A DNA stretch of 64,000 nucleotides from Proteiniborus sp. DW1 (GCF_900095305.1 NZ_FMDO01000014.1:62001-126000); one strand, 5' to 3'. Shown: positions 43,883 to 53,392, counted from the first letter of the stretch. Notes: generated from the sequence alone by a model not told the origin. Made by a program: numbers and translations.

Positions 43883-44653
43883 GTGAAAAAACATAAAACA
43901 AGAAATACAATTATTATAGGTCTTATATGTGCAGCAGTGATAATTCCAACAGCTATAAAACTCATAAGTCAACAACCTATATCAGAAAATGGAACAATTG
44001 AGAATGAGTTAGATAATAAAAATCCAATTTCTAGTGATGATGTAAAAGGTGACCAAGATACAGAAAAAGAAAATAATCAAGATGAAATCATAGACTATGG
44101 AGATGACACATATGAACTAACAGAGGAAGGTATTATTAAACCTGAAGTTGCAGAAAAATTGATTAAAGAAACATCAGAAAGGCTAATTAATGCAATAAAA
44201 GATAAAGATGTAGAAACTATATCAGACCTTATTCATCCAGTTAAGGGTGTTAGATTTACTCCTTATACCTGTGTTTCATTGGAGAATGACGTAGTATACA
44301 ATAAGGACGAGATAAAGAATTTCTTTGAGGATAAAGAAGTTTATGTGTGGGGACATTATGATGGCACAGGAGATGAAATTAAGCTAACACCAAGTGAGTA
44401 CTATGATAAGTTCATATACTCAGAAGACTTTGTAAATGCCGAAAAGGTTGGATATAATGAAGTACTGAGCAGTGGAAATATGCTAGAGAATCAATTTGAA
44501 GTATATGATAATCCTATTATCGTAGAATACTATTTTTCAGGTTTTAATCCAGAGTATGGAGGCATAGATTGGAGAAGTCTTCGCTTAGTATTCGAGCAAT
44601 ATGAAGGTAGCTGGAAGTTAGTGGGTGTTATAAATAATCAGTGGACAATATAA
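43883..44653 (+). CDS. membrane-anchored exported protein, unknown
   Basis: A 256-residue protein with GTG start. N-terminal helix 8-26 (NTIIIGLICAAVIIPTAIKL) acts as anchor or signal. An acidic, low-complexity linker follows (about 35-80), then an extracytoplasmic domain with a conserved-looking end FNPEYGGIDWRSLRLVF and GSWKLVGVINNQWTI. The helix with KDKDVETISDLIHPVKGVRF near 112 resembles the openings of SnoaL/NTF2-like domains, but I cannot confirm that. It follows the flippase by 83 bases. Confidence 0.65.
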   Translation: MKKHKTRNTIIIGLICAAVIIPTAIKLISQQPISENGTIENELDNKNPISSDDVKGDQDTEKENNQDEIIDYGDDTYELTEEGIIKPEVAEKLIKETSERLINAIKDKDVETISDLIHPVKGVRFTPYTCVSLENDVVYNKDEIKNFFEDKEVYVWGHYDGTGDEIKLTPSEYYDKFIYSEDFVNAEKVGYNEVLSSGNMLENQFEVYDNPIIVEYYFSGFNPEYGGIDWRSLRLVFEQYEGSWKLVGVINNQWTI

Positions 44654-44770
44654 TATAACAGTTACTATATTCTATTTTTAGACGTTAAATAAAAAATGGT
44701 TTGGAAAGGAATTTGTTGTTATAACAGGATTTTGCTTTTACTTTATACTAAGGATTGGAGGAAAATACTG

Positions 44771-46132
44771 ATGAAAAATTCACTATTAATTAAAAATATC
44801 AGTTATTTAGTGACATGTGATGAGCAAGACAGAGTATTTGAAAATGTTAATCTATATATTGAAGATGGAGCCATTAAGTATATAGGAAATGATGCATATA
44901 ATGCAGATGAAGTAATAGATGGCAAGGATATGATAGTGTATCCGGGACTTATAAATACTCACCATCATTTATACCAAACTTTTACTAGAAATCTTCCACA
45001 GGTTCAAAATATGGAGCTATTCGATTGGCTAACGACTCTTTATGAAATATGGAAAGGGTTGAATTCTGATATTATTAGATATAGTACCTACGTAGGGGTT
45101 GGAGAGCTAATGAAAAATGGGTGTACAACATGCTTTGACCATCACTATGTATTCCCTCAGGAGGAAAGTGATGAGTTTATAGACATACAATTTCGTACAG
45201 CAGAAGAGCTAGGAGTGAGGTTTCATGCATCAAGAGGTAGCATGTCTTTAAGTAAGAAGGATGGAGGACTACCACCTGATTCTGTAGTGCAGACCATAGA
45301 TAAAATACTATACGATTCAGAAAGACTCATTAAAACCTACCATGATGGTAGCCAGTTTTCTACTAGACAGGTAGTATTAGCACCTTGCTCACCTTTTAGT
45401 GTAACAGGAGAACTAATGAAGGAGTCTGCAATACTAGCTAGAAAATATGGAGTAAGACTACACACCCATCTTGCAGAAACTATTGATGAGGAGAAATTTA
45501 CTACCGAAAAATTTGGAATGAGACCACTAGAATACATGGAGAGCCTAGGCTGGGTTGGAGAAGATGTCTGGTATGCCCATGGTATTCATTTTAATGATGA
45601 AGAGCTAAAGGTTCTAGCAAAAACTAAAACAGGAGTCGCTCATTGCCCTGTTTCAAATATGAAGCTGTCATCTGGAGTTGCGAGAATACCTGAAATGCTA
45701 GAGATGGATATTCCAGTAGGTCTAGCAGTAGATGGGAGTGCAAGCAATGACGGTTCTAATCTGCTAGAAGAAATGAGAATAGGATACCTACTCCACAGGC
45801 TTCATTCTAGTAGAAAAGCACCTACTGGATATGATATGCTGAAGCTAGCTACTAAGGGTGGAGCTAAACTCTTAGGTAGAAATGATATCGGTGAATTATC
45901 TATAGGAAAAGCTGGAGATCTATTCATGATAAATAAGAATAGAATTGAGTTTGTAGGAACTCAATACGATCCTAAGTCTTTATTAGGAACGGTTGGTTTT
46001 AAAGGAAAAGTAGATTATACAATAGTTGGTGGTAAAATAGTAGTTAAGGACGGAAAGCTTATAAATGTTGATGAAGAAAAAGTAATATACGAAGGCAATA
46101 AATTGGTAGAGAAACTTATATCTAACAACTAA
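44771..46132 (+). CDS. amidohydrolase, 8-oxoguanine deaminase / guanine deaminase-like
   Basis: A 453-residue metallo-dependent hydrolase. Metal ligands: NTHHHLYQT near 63-69 (HxH), HTHLAET near 230 and CPVSNMKLSSG with VDGSASNDGSN near 300-320 (Asp ligand). The central FDWLTTLYEIWKGL and GCTTCFDHHYVFP segments fit the 8-oxoguanine deaminase/hydroxyatrazine hydrolase branch. The reaction would be hydrolytic removal of an amine from a purine or triazine-like ring; substrate is inferred from the branch only. I start at ATG 44771 behind GGAGG; the frame extends 25 codons upstream without a site. Confidence 0.82.
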   Translation: MKNSLLIKNISYLVTCDEQDRVFENVNLYIEDGAIKYIGNDAYNADEVIDGKDMIVYPGLINTHHHLYQTFTRNLPQVQNMELFDWLTTLYEIWKGLNSDIIRYSTYVGVGELMKNGCTTCFDHHYVFPQEESDEFIDIQFRTAEELGVRFHASRGSMSLSKKDGGLPPDSVVQTIDKILYDSERLIKTYHDGSQFSTRQVVLAPCSPFSVTGELMKESAILARKYGVRLHTHLAETIDEEKFTTEKFGMRPLEYMESLGWVGEDVWYAHGIHFNDEELKVLAKTKTGVAHCPVSNMKLSSGVARIPEMLEMDIPVGLAVDGSASNDGSNLLEEMRIGYLLHRLHSSRKAPTGYDMLKLATKGGAKLLGRNDIGELSIGKAGDLFMINKNRIEFVGTQYDPKSLLGTVGFKGKVDYTIVGGKIVVKDGKLINVDEEKVIYEGNKLVEKLISNN

Positions 46133-46172
46133 ATGCATATAGTTACTATAGGTTTTGTGATTTTTTAAGAGT

Positions 46173-46224
46173 AATCATGGAGATAGGAACCTTGGTTTAA
46201 ATCAAGGAACCTGTCCCCATGATT
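46173..46224. repeat. palindromic repeat of the GGACAGGT-CCTTG family
   Basis: Arms AATCATGG-AGATAGGAACCTTG and CAAGGAACCTGTCCCCATGATT, with small mismatches, form a hairpin. It shares GATAGG(A/T)ACCTTG / CAAGG(T/A)ACCTGTCC with the hairpins in the cysteine-rich array, so at least four copies lie in this window. It also follows the deaminase gene as a possible terminator. Confidence 0.7.
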
Positions 46225-46312
46225 ATTTAATTTTAGAGATTTATTAAAAAAATATAAAGGAATTTTTATATCTAGTATCGAATATATGTTCTATTAAGCG
46301 GAGGTGTAGCAA

Positions 46313-47416
46313 ATGGAAATAAGATGTATTCATACAGGCGATATTCATCTTGGAATGGAATTTAAAAGCGCAAGCTTTGATAATAAACAAGCTAATACAA
46401 GAAGATTGGAGCTTTGGGAAACTTTTAATAGGATAATAGATAGATGTAAACAGATAAAAGCACATATTTTACTTATAGCTGGAGACTTATTTGAGGATGA
46501 ATATTGCTCAGTTGCTGATGTTAAGAGAATAGACTCTAAATTTAGAGAAATAAGTAGTACAAAGGTAGTTATATCTGCAGGAAATCATGATACTCTTGGG
46601 AGGAGATCTTTATATAGATTGATTAACTGGGGAGACAATGTTCACATCTTCGAACCAAATAGGATTACTAAACTTGAATTTAATGATTTAAATGCAACAA
46701 TATGGGGACTTAGCTGGGATAAGAAGTTAGAAAGAGCAAATCTAGTAGATAATATAAAAGCAGAAGATACTAATAAAATTAATATATTACTTGTACATGG
46801 AGATGTATTTAACAAGGAGTCAGAGTACCTTCCCATAAATAGAAGCGCCTTATTAAACAGTGGCTTTGATTATGTAGCACTTGGTCATATCCACAAACCA
46901 CAGTTTATTAGTAGCAGTATTTGTTATTGTGGAAGCCCTGAACCCCTTGATTTTGGAGAAACAGGCAGCCACGGTATTATGGAAGGTACTATTTCAAAAG
47001 GTAAAACTAAAATGGCTTTTGTACCTTTTGCTAAAAGAGAATTCATTATTAAAGAAATTTCTATAAATGAGAATATGACCTATAATGAAATAGTAGACAA
47101 GATAAAATCTATTGATGATAAGGAGGACATAGCTCTAAACCTTTATAGAGCTATTGTAACAGGTACAAGGGATAATCAAATAAGTTTAAATATTAAGGAT
47201 ATAAAAGAATACTTATTGAGGGAATTTTATTATATAGATATAATTGATAATACTGTTCCTGATTATGACTTAAAGAAACTCTATAAAGAAAACCCAAATA
47301 ATATAATAGGTTTTTTCATAAAAGAAATGGAAAGACAAGGGTTAGACAATGAAATAGTTAAGAATGCACTATACTATGGACTAGAAGTACTACTAAGCGA
47401 GAAGGTGAAAAAATGA
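46313..47416 (+). CDS. DNA repair exonuclease subunit (YhaO/SbcD-like)
   Basis: A 367-residue calcineurin-like nuclease. Metal motifs: HTGDIHLG near 7 (DxH), AGDLFED near 61, SAGNHD near 91 (GNHD), LVHGDVF near 162 and LGHIHKP near 199. The order and length match SbcD/Mre11 and the B. subtilis YhaO protein. It overlaps the ATPase gene downstream by four bases, so it works with that partner as an SbcCD-like nuclease on DNA ends. Confidence 0.88.
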   Translation: MEIRCIHTGDIHLGMEFKSASFDNKQANTRRLELWETFNRIIDRCKQIKAHILLIAGDLFEDEYCSVADVKRIDSKFREISSTKVVISAGNHDTLGRRSLYRLINWGDNVHIFEPNRITKLEFNDLNATIWGLSWDKKLERANLVDNIKAEDTNKINILLVHGDVFNKESEYLPINRSALLNSGFDYVALGHIHKPQFISSSICYCGSPEPLDFGETGSHGIMEGTISKGKTKMAFVPFAKREFIIKEISINENMTYNEIVDKIKSIDDKEDIALNLYRAIVTGTRDNQISLNIKDIKEYLLREFYYIDIIDNTVPDYDLKKLYKENPNNIIGFFIKEMERQGLDNEIVKNALYYGLEVLLSEKVKK

Positions 47417-50130
47417 CTATAAAAGAGCTTTTGCTTACTTCCTTTGGGAAGTTTAAAGGAAAATCTATTACCCTTGAAAATGGATTTAATATTGTATATG
47501 GAGAAAATGAAGCTGGTAAAACCACAGTGCATAAATTCATAGAGGGAATGCTTTTTGGTTTTTTTAAGCCATATATAAAGAGAAAAATATATACTGATGA
47601 CTATGATAGATATCTACCCTGGGATTTTACGGACTATAGTGGAGTCCTTAAATATGAAGTAGGAGACAACATATACAGAATAGAAAGAAATTTTTTAAAG
47701 GGAAATGATGAAGTTAAGATAATAGACGATAAAACAGGTGAAGATATTAGCCATCTTTTTGAGTATGATAATGTAACTAGGCTTCATCAGCCTATGTCAA
47801 TTCATATGGGCTTAAATAGTACAGTATACAACAATACCATATCCATTGGTCAGTTAAAGAGTAAGTCTGATGACACATTAGCAAAGGAAGTCAAGGATAG
47901 CCTAATCAATTTAGGAGGAAGTCTTGACGAGGATATTTCTATAAAAAAAGTATTAGAGAAGCTTAATGAGAAGATTAATGATATAGGTACTGAAAAAAGG
48001 ATTAAGACATCTCCTTATGGTAAAGTTGTTGAAGAAATAGAACAATTGAACAATGAAAGGCAAAGAGCTTATGATATCTCAATAGAAGTAAAGGAGTATC
48101 AGGAAAAGGCTAATCTTTTATCAGATGAAATAAGAGCATTAAATGAAAAAAAGACAGAGATAGAAGGAAAGATTAATCTAATTGAAGTTTTCCAAGCCAG
48201 AGAAAAATACTTAGAATGTCTAAAGCTTTCAGAAGAGATTAACATTCTAAAAAAACAAATAGAGGAGTTAGAGGAATTTGCTAATTTAAATGATGAGGAC
48301 TATACCGAGGCTGTTAAATTCCAGCAAGAGATTAAATCATTAAATGATAACAAGGAAGAGTTAAAGGAGAAGCAAGATAAAGTCCTAAATAGGCAAAAAA
48401 AGATAAGAACAATAATAGAGCAATTGATTTTTTTTGAAGGAATTGAAGAGGAAGAAATCGAACAATTAATAGCATATTATAACATTATGGAGCAAAAGAA
48501 GCAGGATTTAGAGATTACATATGATAGAATAGCCAGTAAGTCCACTGGTGAAATTGATTTTAACTTAAATGATATAAATGAAAAGCTATATAATTATGAA
48601 GAGTTAGAAGAAAAGAAAAATAGCCTGTCGTATAATAATGAGTACAATAATATAATGTTTCTAAAAACTAGACTGGATGAAAAATCAAAAAGTCTTAATA
48701 GATTAAATCTTTTAAAAATCTTTTCAGCCTTTGGAGCTTTAACAAGTATAATTCTTGGAATCATGTTGTTTAGAGCTATGTATTTTGTAGCTGCAATTCC
48801 ATTAGCCTTATTAATATATGCCTTTTATTCTTCAAAGGAGCTAAATAACTATATTAATACTTTAAATAATCAGATAGTAGATATTGAAAAAAAGGAAGTA
48901 CAAAGAGAGAGCAAAATTGAAGAACTAGATAAGGAAATGCAGGATATACTTGATTCATGTGGCTGTAAATCAAAGGCTGAGATAAGAAAGTTAGTAAATG
49001 ACTTAGGCCAGAGAAATTTTGCAGCAAATGAAGTATTGGAACTTAAGAATAAGAAAAATAGTCTAATAGAAGAAATACAAAAGTTGGAAGACAATATTAA
49101 AAAATATCTGAATTTAATAAAAGAGGACTTAGTTTCTTTAGACAATATAAGAAAGTTAAAACACGAATATTCTAAGTTTTTAGAGCACAAGAGACTAGAA
49201 GAAAGTACTCAAAATGAGATCGATGACTTGATAAATGAAATAAAAGATATTGAGCTTAAGCAAAAAAACATAGGAAATAGCCTGTTGATGTTGTATAAGA
49301 AGAATAATGTAAGCAATATGGATACATTTAAAGAAGGATTAGAAAAAAAGAGAAACTATGAAAAATCTATTCAGCTACTAGAAAGTCAGAAGAGCTTGCT
49401 TAGTAACATTCTTGGGGATAAAAACATAGAGTTTTTAAAGAAAAGGTCTGATGATTTTACTGAAACAATAGGACTAGATATAAGAGGGCTTGATAAAGAT
49501 GACTTATTAGCTAATCTAAAGGACATAAATGATACAATACTAGAAACTAAGAACGAACTTACAAGATTTGAAGAAAAAATCAGAATTCTAAGCTCAACAA
49601 CTGCTGAACTTGTGCAAATAGAAGAAGAAATAATTAGAAAGAATAGGATTAAGGGGGAATATGAGAAAAACTTATCTTCCCTAGAACTAGCTAGAGATAC
49701 TATTGATAAAATATCTAGAAATATTCAAAGAGATTTTGCTCCAAGACTAAGTAGTGGAGTAGGAGAAATCATTGAAAAAGTTACAAAAGGAAAGTATACT
49801 GATATTAAAATAACTGAGAACCTAGATATAAAAGTTGTAGACCCTATAAGCAATAAAATAGTTGATGTAGACAAACTAAGTGGAGGTACCATAGATCAGC
49901 TATACTTTGCACTGAGATTTGGGATTATTGATATTATAAAAGAAGATAATAATCTACCGCTAATCCTAGACGATTGTTTTGTGCAGTATGATATGGATAG
50001 AATAGAAAATATACTAGAATTTTTATCTATTGAAAGCCTAAAAAGACAGATAATATTATTTACATGTCATAATAGAGAAAAAGAGATACTTAATAATATG
50101 GGTTTTAAATATAATCTAGTTAATCTATAG
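47413..50130 (+). CDS. SMC-like ATPase of YhaN/SbcC type
   Basis: A 905-residue ABC-type repair ATPase. Walker A GENEAGKTT is at 30-38; long coiled coils (about 190-780) include a pair of hydrophobic helices near 441-475 (ILGIMLFRAMYFVAAIPLAL); the C-terminal signature KLSGGTIDQLYFALRFG lies near 822 and Walker B LPLILDDCFVQYD near 847. B. subtilis YhaN has the same arrangement, including an apparent membrane segment between the coils. With YhaO it forms a Rad50-Mre11-like pair, possibly membrane-associated. Confidence 0.88.
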   Translation: MTIKELLLTSFGKFKGKSITLENGFNIVYGENEAGKTTVHKFIEGMLFGFFKPYIKRKIYTDDYDRYLPWDFTDYSGVLKYEVGDNIYRIERNFLKGNDEVKIIDDKTGEDISHLFEYDNVTRLHQPMSIHMGLNSTVYNNTISIGQLKSKSDDTLAKEVKDSLINLGGSLDEDISIKKVLEKLNEKINDIGTEKRIKTSPYGKVVEEIEQLNNERQRAYDISIEVKEYQEKANLLSDEIRALNEKKTEIEGKINLIEVFQAREKYLECLKLSEEINILKKQIEELEEFANLNDEDYTEAVKFQQEIKSLNDNKEELKEKQDKVLNRQKKIRTIIEQLIFFEGIEEEEIEQLIAYYNIMEQKKQDLEITYDRIASKSTGEIDFNLNDINEKLYNYEELEEKKNSLSYNNEYNNIMFLKTRLDEKSKSLNRLNLLKIFSAFGALTSIILGIMLFRAMYFVAAIPLALLIYAFYSSKELNNYINTLNNQIVDIEKKEVQRESKIEELDKEMQDILDSCGCKSKAEIRKLVNDLGQRNFAANEVLELKNKKNSLIEEIQKLEDNIKKYLNLIKEDLVSLDNIRKLKHEYSKFLEHKRLEESTQNEIDDLINEIKDIELKQKNIGNSLLMLYKKNNVSNMDTFKEGLEKKRNYEKSIQLLESQKSLLSNILGDKNIEFLKKRSDDFTETIGLDIRGLDKDDLLANLKDINDTILETKNELTRFEEKIRILSSTTAELVQIEEEIIRKNRIKGEYEKNLSSLELARDTIDKISRNIQRDFAPRLSSGVGEIIEKVTKGKYTDIKITENLDIKVVDPISNKIVDVDKLSGGTIDQLYFALRFGIIDIIKEDNNLPLILDDCFVQYDMDRIENILEFLSIESLKRQIILFTCHNREKEILNNMGFKYNLVNL

Positions 50131-50200
50131 AATTAGTTGATGTGCTACATTAGCTATAATAAATCTGTAAAACTAGAGCTTTAAAGGTTAATGTTTAACG

Positions 50201-50236
50201 TTAACCTTAATCTTAATCTTAATCTTAACCTTAACT
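50201..50236 (+). repeat. hexanucleotide TTAAYC repeat
   Basis: Six tandem copies of TTAACC/TTAATC/TTAACT precede the phosphoesterase gene, and the first copy pairs with an upstream AAGGTTAA to make a hairpin. An open frame happens to run through it (NLNLNLNL), but the gene start lies behind it. Confidence 0.8.
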
Positions 50237-50256
50237 TAGGCATTGGGGGTGAAATT

Positions 50257-50949
50257 ATGGCTGTGTACGGCATAGCTGATCTTCATTTAGATTCAACAGG
50301 AGATAAACCAATGGATATTTTTGGTAACAACTGGGTATCGCATCAAGATAAAATATTTAACAATTGGAGGAATATTGTATCGGAGGATGACATAGTCCTA
50401 ATTGCTGGGGATATCTCATGGGCACTAAGACTTTCAGAAGCATATGCAGATTTAATGAAAATAGAAAAACTCCCAGGTAATAAGGTTATAACTAGAGGAA
50501 ACCACGATTATTGGTGGTCTACAAAATCTAAGCTAGAAGGACTTGGGTTTAAGACTATACATTTTTTACACAATGATAGCTTTTTATATAATTCTATTGT
50601 TATCTGTGGTGCAAGAGGATGGGCATCAAAGGATAGCGATGAGTTTGATTCACAGGATGAGAAAATATTTTCACGAGAAATAAATAGGTTAGATTTATCT
50701 CTTTCTTCTATAAAAGATGATTCTTTTGAGAAAATAGTTATGCTTCATTATCCACCCTTTAACACAGAAAATAAGTCTCCAAATGAATTTGTAGATATTA
50801 TGAAAAAGTATAATGTAACTAAATGTGTATATGGGCATCTTCATGGGGAGGGGCATAAGCTTGTAGTGGAAGGCAATATAGAGGGAATTGATTTTCATTG
50901 TATAGCTTGTGACTATATTAATTTTACACCAAAGGAGATAATTAGGTAG
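50257..50949 (+). CDS. calcineurin-like metallophosphoesterase
   Basis: A 230-residue phosphoesterase: GIADLHLD near 5 (DxH), AGDISWA near 49, TRGNHDYWW near 78 (GNHD), LHYPPF near 160 and YGHLHG near 188 with the final GHxH. The DISWALRLSEA and NHDYWW elements resemble a group of about 230-residue phosphohydrolases found in Firmicutes. ATG 50257 behind GGGGGTGA; an upstream frame through the hexanucleotide repeat is not coding. Confidence 0.85.
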   Translation: MAVYGIADLHLDSTGDKPMDIFGNNWVSHQDKIFNNWRNIVSEDDIVLIAGDISWALRLSEAYADLMKIEKLPGNKVITRGNHDYWWSTKSKLEGLGFKTIHFLHNDSFLYNSIVICGARGWASKDSDEFDSQDEKIFSREINRLDLSLSSIKDDSFEKIVMLHYPPFNTENKSPNEFVDIMKKYNVTKCVYGHLHGEGHKLVVEGNIEGIDFHCIACDYINFTPKEIIR

Positions 50950-51054
50950 TGACTTTTGATTTTTAGTCTATATATAGAGGTGTAGCTAAAGAGTCCTATC
51001 TTACAATAGTAAGGTTAAAGATAAAATAGTTCTAACATATGTGGGGAAATGTGG

Positions 51055-51078
51055 TATTATAATATTAATATTATAATA
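51055..51078. promoter_or_regulatory. 24-base AT-only perfect palindrome before ptsH
   Basis: TATTATAATATT (51055-51066) is followed at once by its exact complement. It contains TATAAT-like boxes on both strands and lies about 60 bases before ptsH, so it probably overlaps the pts promoter. Operator function is possible but the composition makes chance more likely than for a mixed sequence. Confidence 0.45.
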
Positions 51079-51140
51079 AACTGTCAGTCAATTTTTAGGA
51101 TAGCATTCATGAGCATAAAACAATAAAGGGGGAAACCAGT

Positions 51141-51404
51141 GTGTTTAGTGCAGAAATAGCATTAAAAAATGAAACAGGTCTTCATGCAAGACCAGCAAGT
51201 CAATTTGTTTTTACAGCATCAAAATTTAAGTCTCAAATCAAGGTTATTAAGGATGGAAAAGAATACAATGGCAAAAGTATAATGGGTGTACTTAGTATGG
51301 GAGCAAGTAAGGGAACTAATTTGACAATTCAAGCTGAAGGAGAAGATGAAAAAGAAGCTGTTGAAGCGTTAATAGCGCTGATAGACAATGGCTTTGGAGA
51401 ATAG
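51141..51404 (+). CDS. ptsH: phosphocarrier protein HPr
   Basis: An 87-residue HPr. His15 in GLHARPAS is the PEP-dependent phosphorylation site; Ser46 in NGKSIMGVLSMGASKG is the regulatory site of HPr kinase in Gram-positives. Both are present, so it can serve sugar uptake and catabolite control. GTG start with AAAGGGGG. ptsI follows after 12 bases. Confidence 0.95.
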   Translation: MFSAEIALKNETGLHARPASQFVFTASKFKSQIKVIKDGKEYNGKSIMGVLSMGASKGTNLTIQAEGEDEKEAVEALIALIDNGFGE

Positions 51405-51416
51405 GGGGGCTTAGTT

Positions 51417-53126
51417 GTGATTGGCATAGGTGTATCATCTGGAATAGGAATGGGTAAGACCATTATTAAAAAAGAACCGACAATCAAACTAAAGAAGAAC
51501 CACATTGATAATCCAGAAAGAGAAATTAGTATTCTAAATGATGCAAGAGAAAAAGGAAAAGAACAAATAGAAGCCTTGTATCAGCATGCTTTCAATACTA
51601 TAGGAAAGAAAGAGGCAGGTATATTTAGAGCTCATAAGATGATACTTGAAGATCCAGACTTCTTTGGACAGATAGAAAGTAAGATAAAAGAAGAAATGGT
51701 GAACGCAGAATGGGCTATTTCAGAGGTTGCTAACTTTTTTATTGAAATGTTTGAGGCTATGGAAGATGAGTATATGCGAGAAAGAGTAGCTGACATAAGG
51801 GACGTAACAGGAAGGCTAATTAAAATAGTACTTGGAATAGAGGATACAGATTTAAGCAACTTAACAGAACCAGTCATAATAGTGGCTGAGGATTTAACAC
51901 CATCGGATACTGCTCAAATGGATAGAAAAAAAGTCATTGGATTTATAACTGAAGTAGGTGGAAAAACCTCACATTCGGCTATAATGGCTAGAACACTAGA
52001 AATACCTGCTGTAGTTGGTTTGGAAAATGCCACTGAACTAATATCAAATGGAGACTATGTAATATTAGATGGAGATACAGGTAATGTTATTATAAATCCT
52101 GAGAGAGAAGTTATTGAAGAATACTCAAGAAAACGAGAAGAATATATTGAATTTAAGAAAAAGCTAGAGGAAATGAGAGGACAAAAAAGTATCACTAAAG
52201 ATTGCTTTGAAGTTGAGATAGCAGCAAATATCGGGACTCCAAAGGACGTAGAAGGAGTACTGTTAAACGATGGTGAAGGAGTAGGACTATATAGAACTGA
52301 ATTTTTGTATATGGATAGAGACAGACTACCTACTGAAGAGGAACAGTTTGAAGCATATAAGGAAGTAGCAGTAAAGCTTGAAGGTAGACCTGTAGTTATC
52401 AGAACTCTTGATATAGGTGGAGACAAGGAGCTTTCTTATCTTCCATTTCCAAAGGAGATAAATCCATTCTTAGGCTATAGAGCCATAAGACTTTGTCTTG
52501 ATCAGACAGACATTTTTAGGACACAGTTAAGAGCTTTGCTACGTGCAAGTGCTTACGGAAATATAAAAATCATGTTTCCTATGATTTCTGCAATAGAAGA
52601 ATTGAGACAAGCTAAGGGCATATTAGAAGATGTAAAAAATGAATTAAGGTCAGAAGGCATAATGTTTAATGAAAACACAGAAGTAGGTATTATGATTGAG
52701 GTACCTGCAGCAGCAGTGATGTCTGACTTATTTGCAAAGGAAGTAGATTTCTTTAGTATAGGAACAAACGATTTAATTCAATATACAACTGCAGTTGATA
52801 GATGCAATGGAAATATAGCTTATCTATATAACGAGTTTCATCCTGCAGTCTTAAGGCTCATTAAAAAAGTAATAGATAATGGTCATAAAGAAGGAATATG
52901 GGTAGGAATGTGTGGAGAAGTAGCGGGAAATCCACAGCTAATTCCAGTTCTCATTGGAATGGGATTAGACGAGTTTAGTATGAGTGCATCCTCTATGCTA
53001 AGAGCTAGGTGGATTGTGAATAATCTTAGTAAAAGAGAGATGGAAGGCTTAGTTGATGAAATATTAAAACTTCCAACAGCTGAAGAAGTAAAAGACTTTA
53101 TTGCTCAAAATGTGAATATAAACTAA
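51417..53126 (+). CDS. ptsI: PTS Enzyme I (phosphoenolpyruvate-protein phosphotransferase)
   Basis: A 569-residue Enzyme I that moves phosphate from PEP to HPr. The active His lies in GGKTSHSAIMARTLEIPA near 186; the PEP-binding barrel has EGVGLYRTEFLYMDRDRLP near 290, VIRTLDIGGDKELSYL near 328, EVGIMIEVPAAAVM near 423, and the catalytic Cys in WVGMCGEVAG near 500. GTG 51417 has AGGGGGG. It forms a classical ptsHI operon with the preceding gene and ends at a terminator. Confidence 0.95.
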   Translation: MIGIGVSSGIGMGKTIIKKEPTIKLKKNHIDNPEREISILNDAREKGKEQIEALYQHAFNTIGKKEAGIFRAHKMILEDPDFFGQIESKIKEEMVNAEWAISEVANFFIEMFEAMEDEYMRERVADIRDVTGRLIKIVLGIEDTDLSNLTEPVIIVAEDLTPSDTAQMDRKKVIGFITEVGGKTSHSAIMARTLEIPAVVGLENATELISNGDYVILDGDTGNVIINPEREVIEEYSRKREEYIEFKKKLEEMRGQKSITKDCFEVEIAANIGTPKDVEGVLLNDGEGVGLYRTEFLYMDRDRLPTEEEQFEAYKEVAVKLEGRPVVIRTLDIGGDKELSYLPFPKEINPFLGYRAIRLCLDQTDIFRTQLRALLRASAYGNIKIMFPMISAIEELRQAKGILEDVKNELRSEGIMFNENTEVGIMIEVPAAAVMSDLFAKEVDFFSIGTNDLIQYTTAVDRCNGNIAYLYNEFHPAVLRLIKKVIDNGHKEGIWVGMCGEVAGNPQLIPVLIGMGLDEFSMSASSMLRARWIVNNLSKREMEGLVDEILKLPTAEEVKDFIAQNVNIN

Positions 53127-53135
53127 CACTGAGTT

Positions 53136-53176
53136 TAGACAGGAAAAGAATGTTAGTATCTTTGCCTGTCTTTTTC
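53136..53176 (+). terminator. Rho-independent terminator of ptsHI
   Basis: AGACAGGAAAAGA pairs with TCTTTGCCTGTCT (one mismatch) and is followed by TTTTT. It overlaps the 3' end of a small minus-strand gene. Confidence 0.75.
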
Positions 53177-53323
53177 ATTACTCTTAATTAGTTTGGATTT
53201 TAATTCAGAATAGTTTACGTTATTTAGAAATCTAGTTAGTTCATCTATTTTCTTTTTACGTATTTTAATAACTACAAAAAACATATAAAATATAACTAGT
53301 ATAGCCAATATTAGATGCAACAT
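53153..53323 (-). CDS. small single-helix membrane protein (56 aa)
   Basis: An open frame of 56 codons on the minus strand begins at ATG 53321-53323 behind a perfect TAAGGAGGT site. It encodes MLHLILAILVIFYMFFVVIK, one membrane helix, followed by a basic stretch IRKKKIDELTRF and a charged tail ending RQRY. The strong ribosome site and helix-plus-basic layout support a real gene. Its 3' end runs into the ptsI terminator. I do not recognise a family. Confidence 0.65.
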   Translation of the reverse strand: MLHLILAILVIFYMFFVVIKIRKKKIDELTRFLNNVNYSELKSKLIKSNEKDRQRY

Positions 53324-53392
53324 TTATATACCTCCTTAGATTCTATAGTTGACAATCTTTAAAATAATAATACATATGGAAAGGGGAACAAA

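Noticed and set aside
50191-50256. N-terminal extension NLNLNLNL of the phosphoesterase
   Set aside because: It is the translation of the TTAAYC repeat; the ribosome site GGGGGTGA and ATG 50257 lie behind it.
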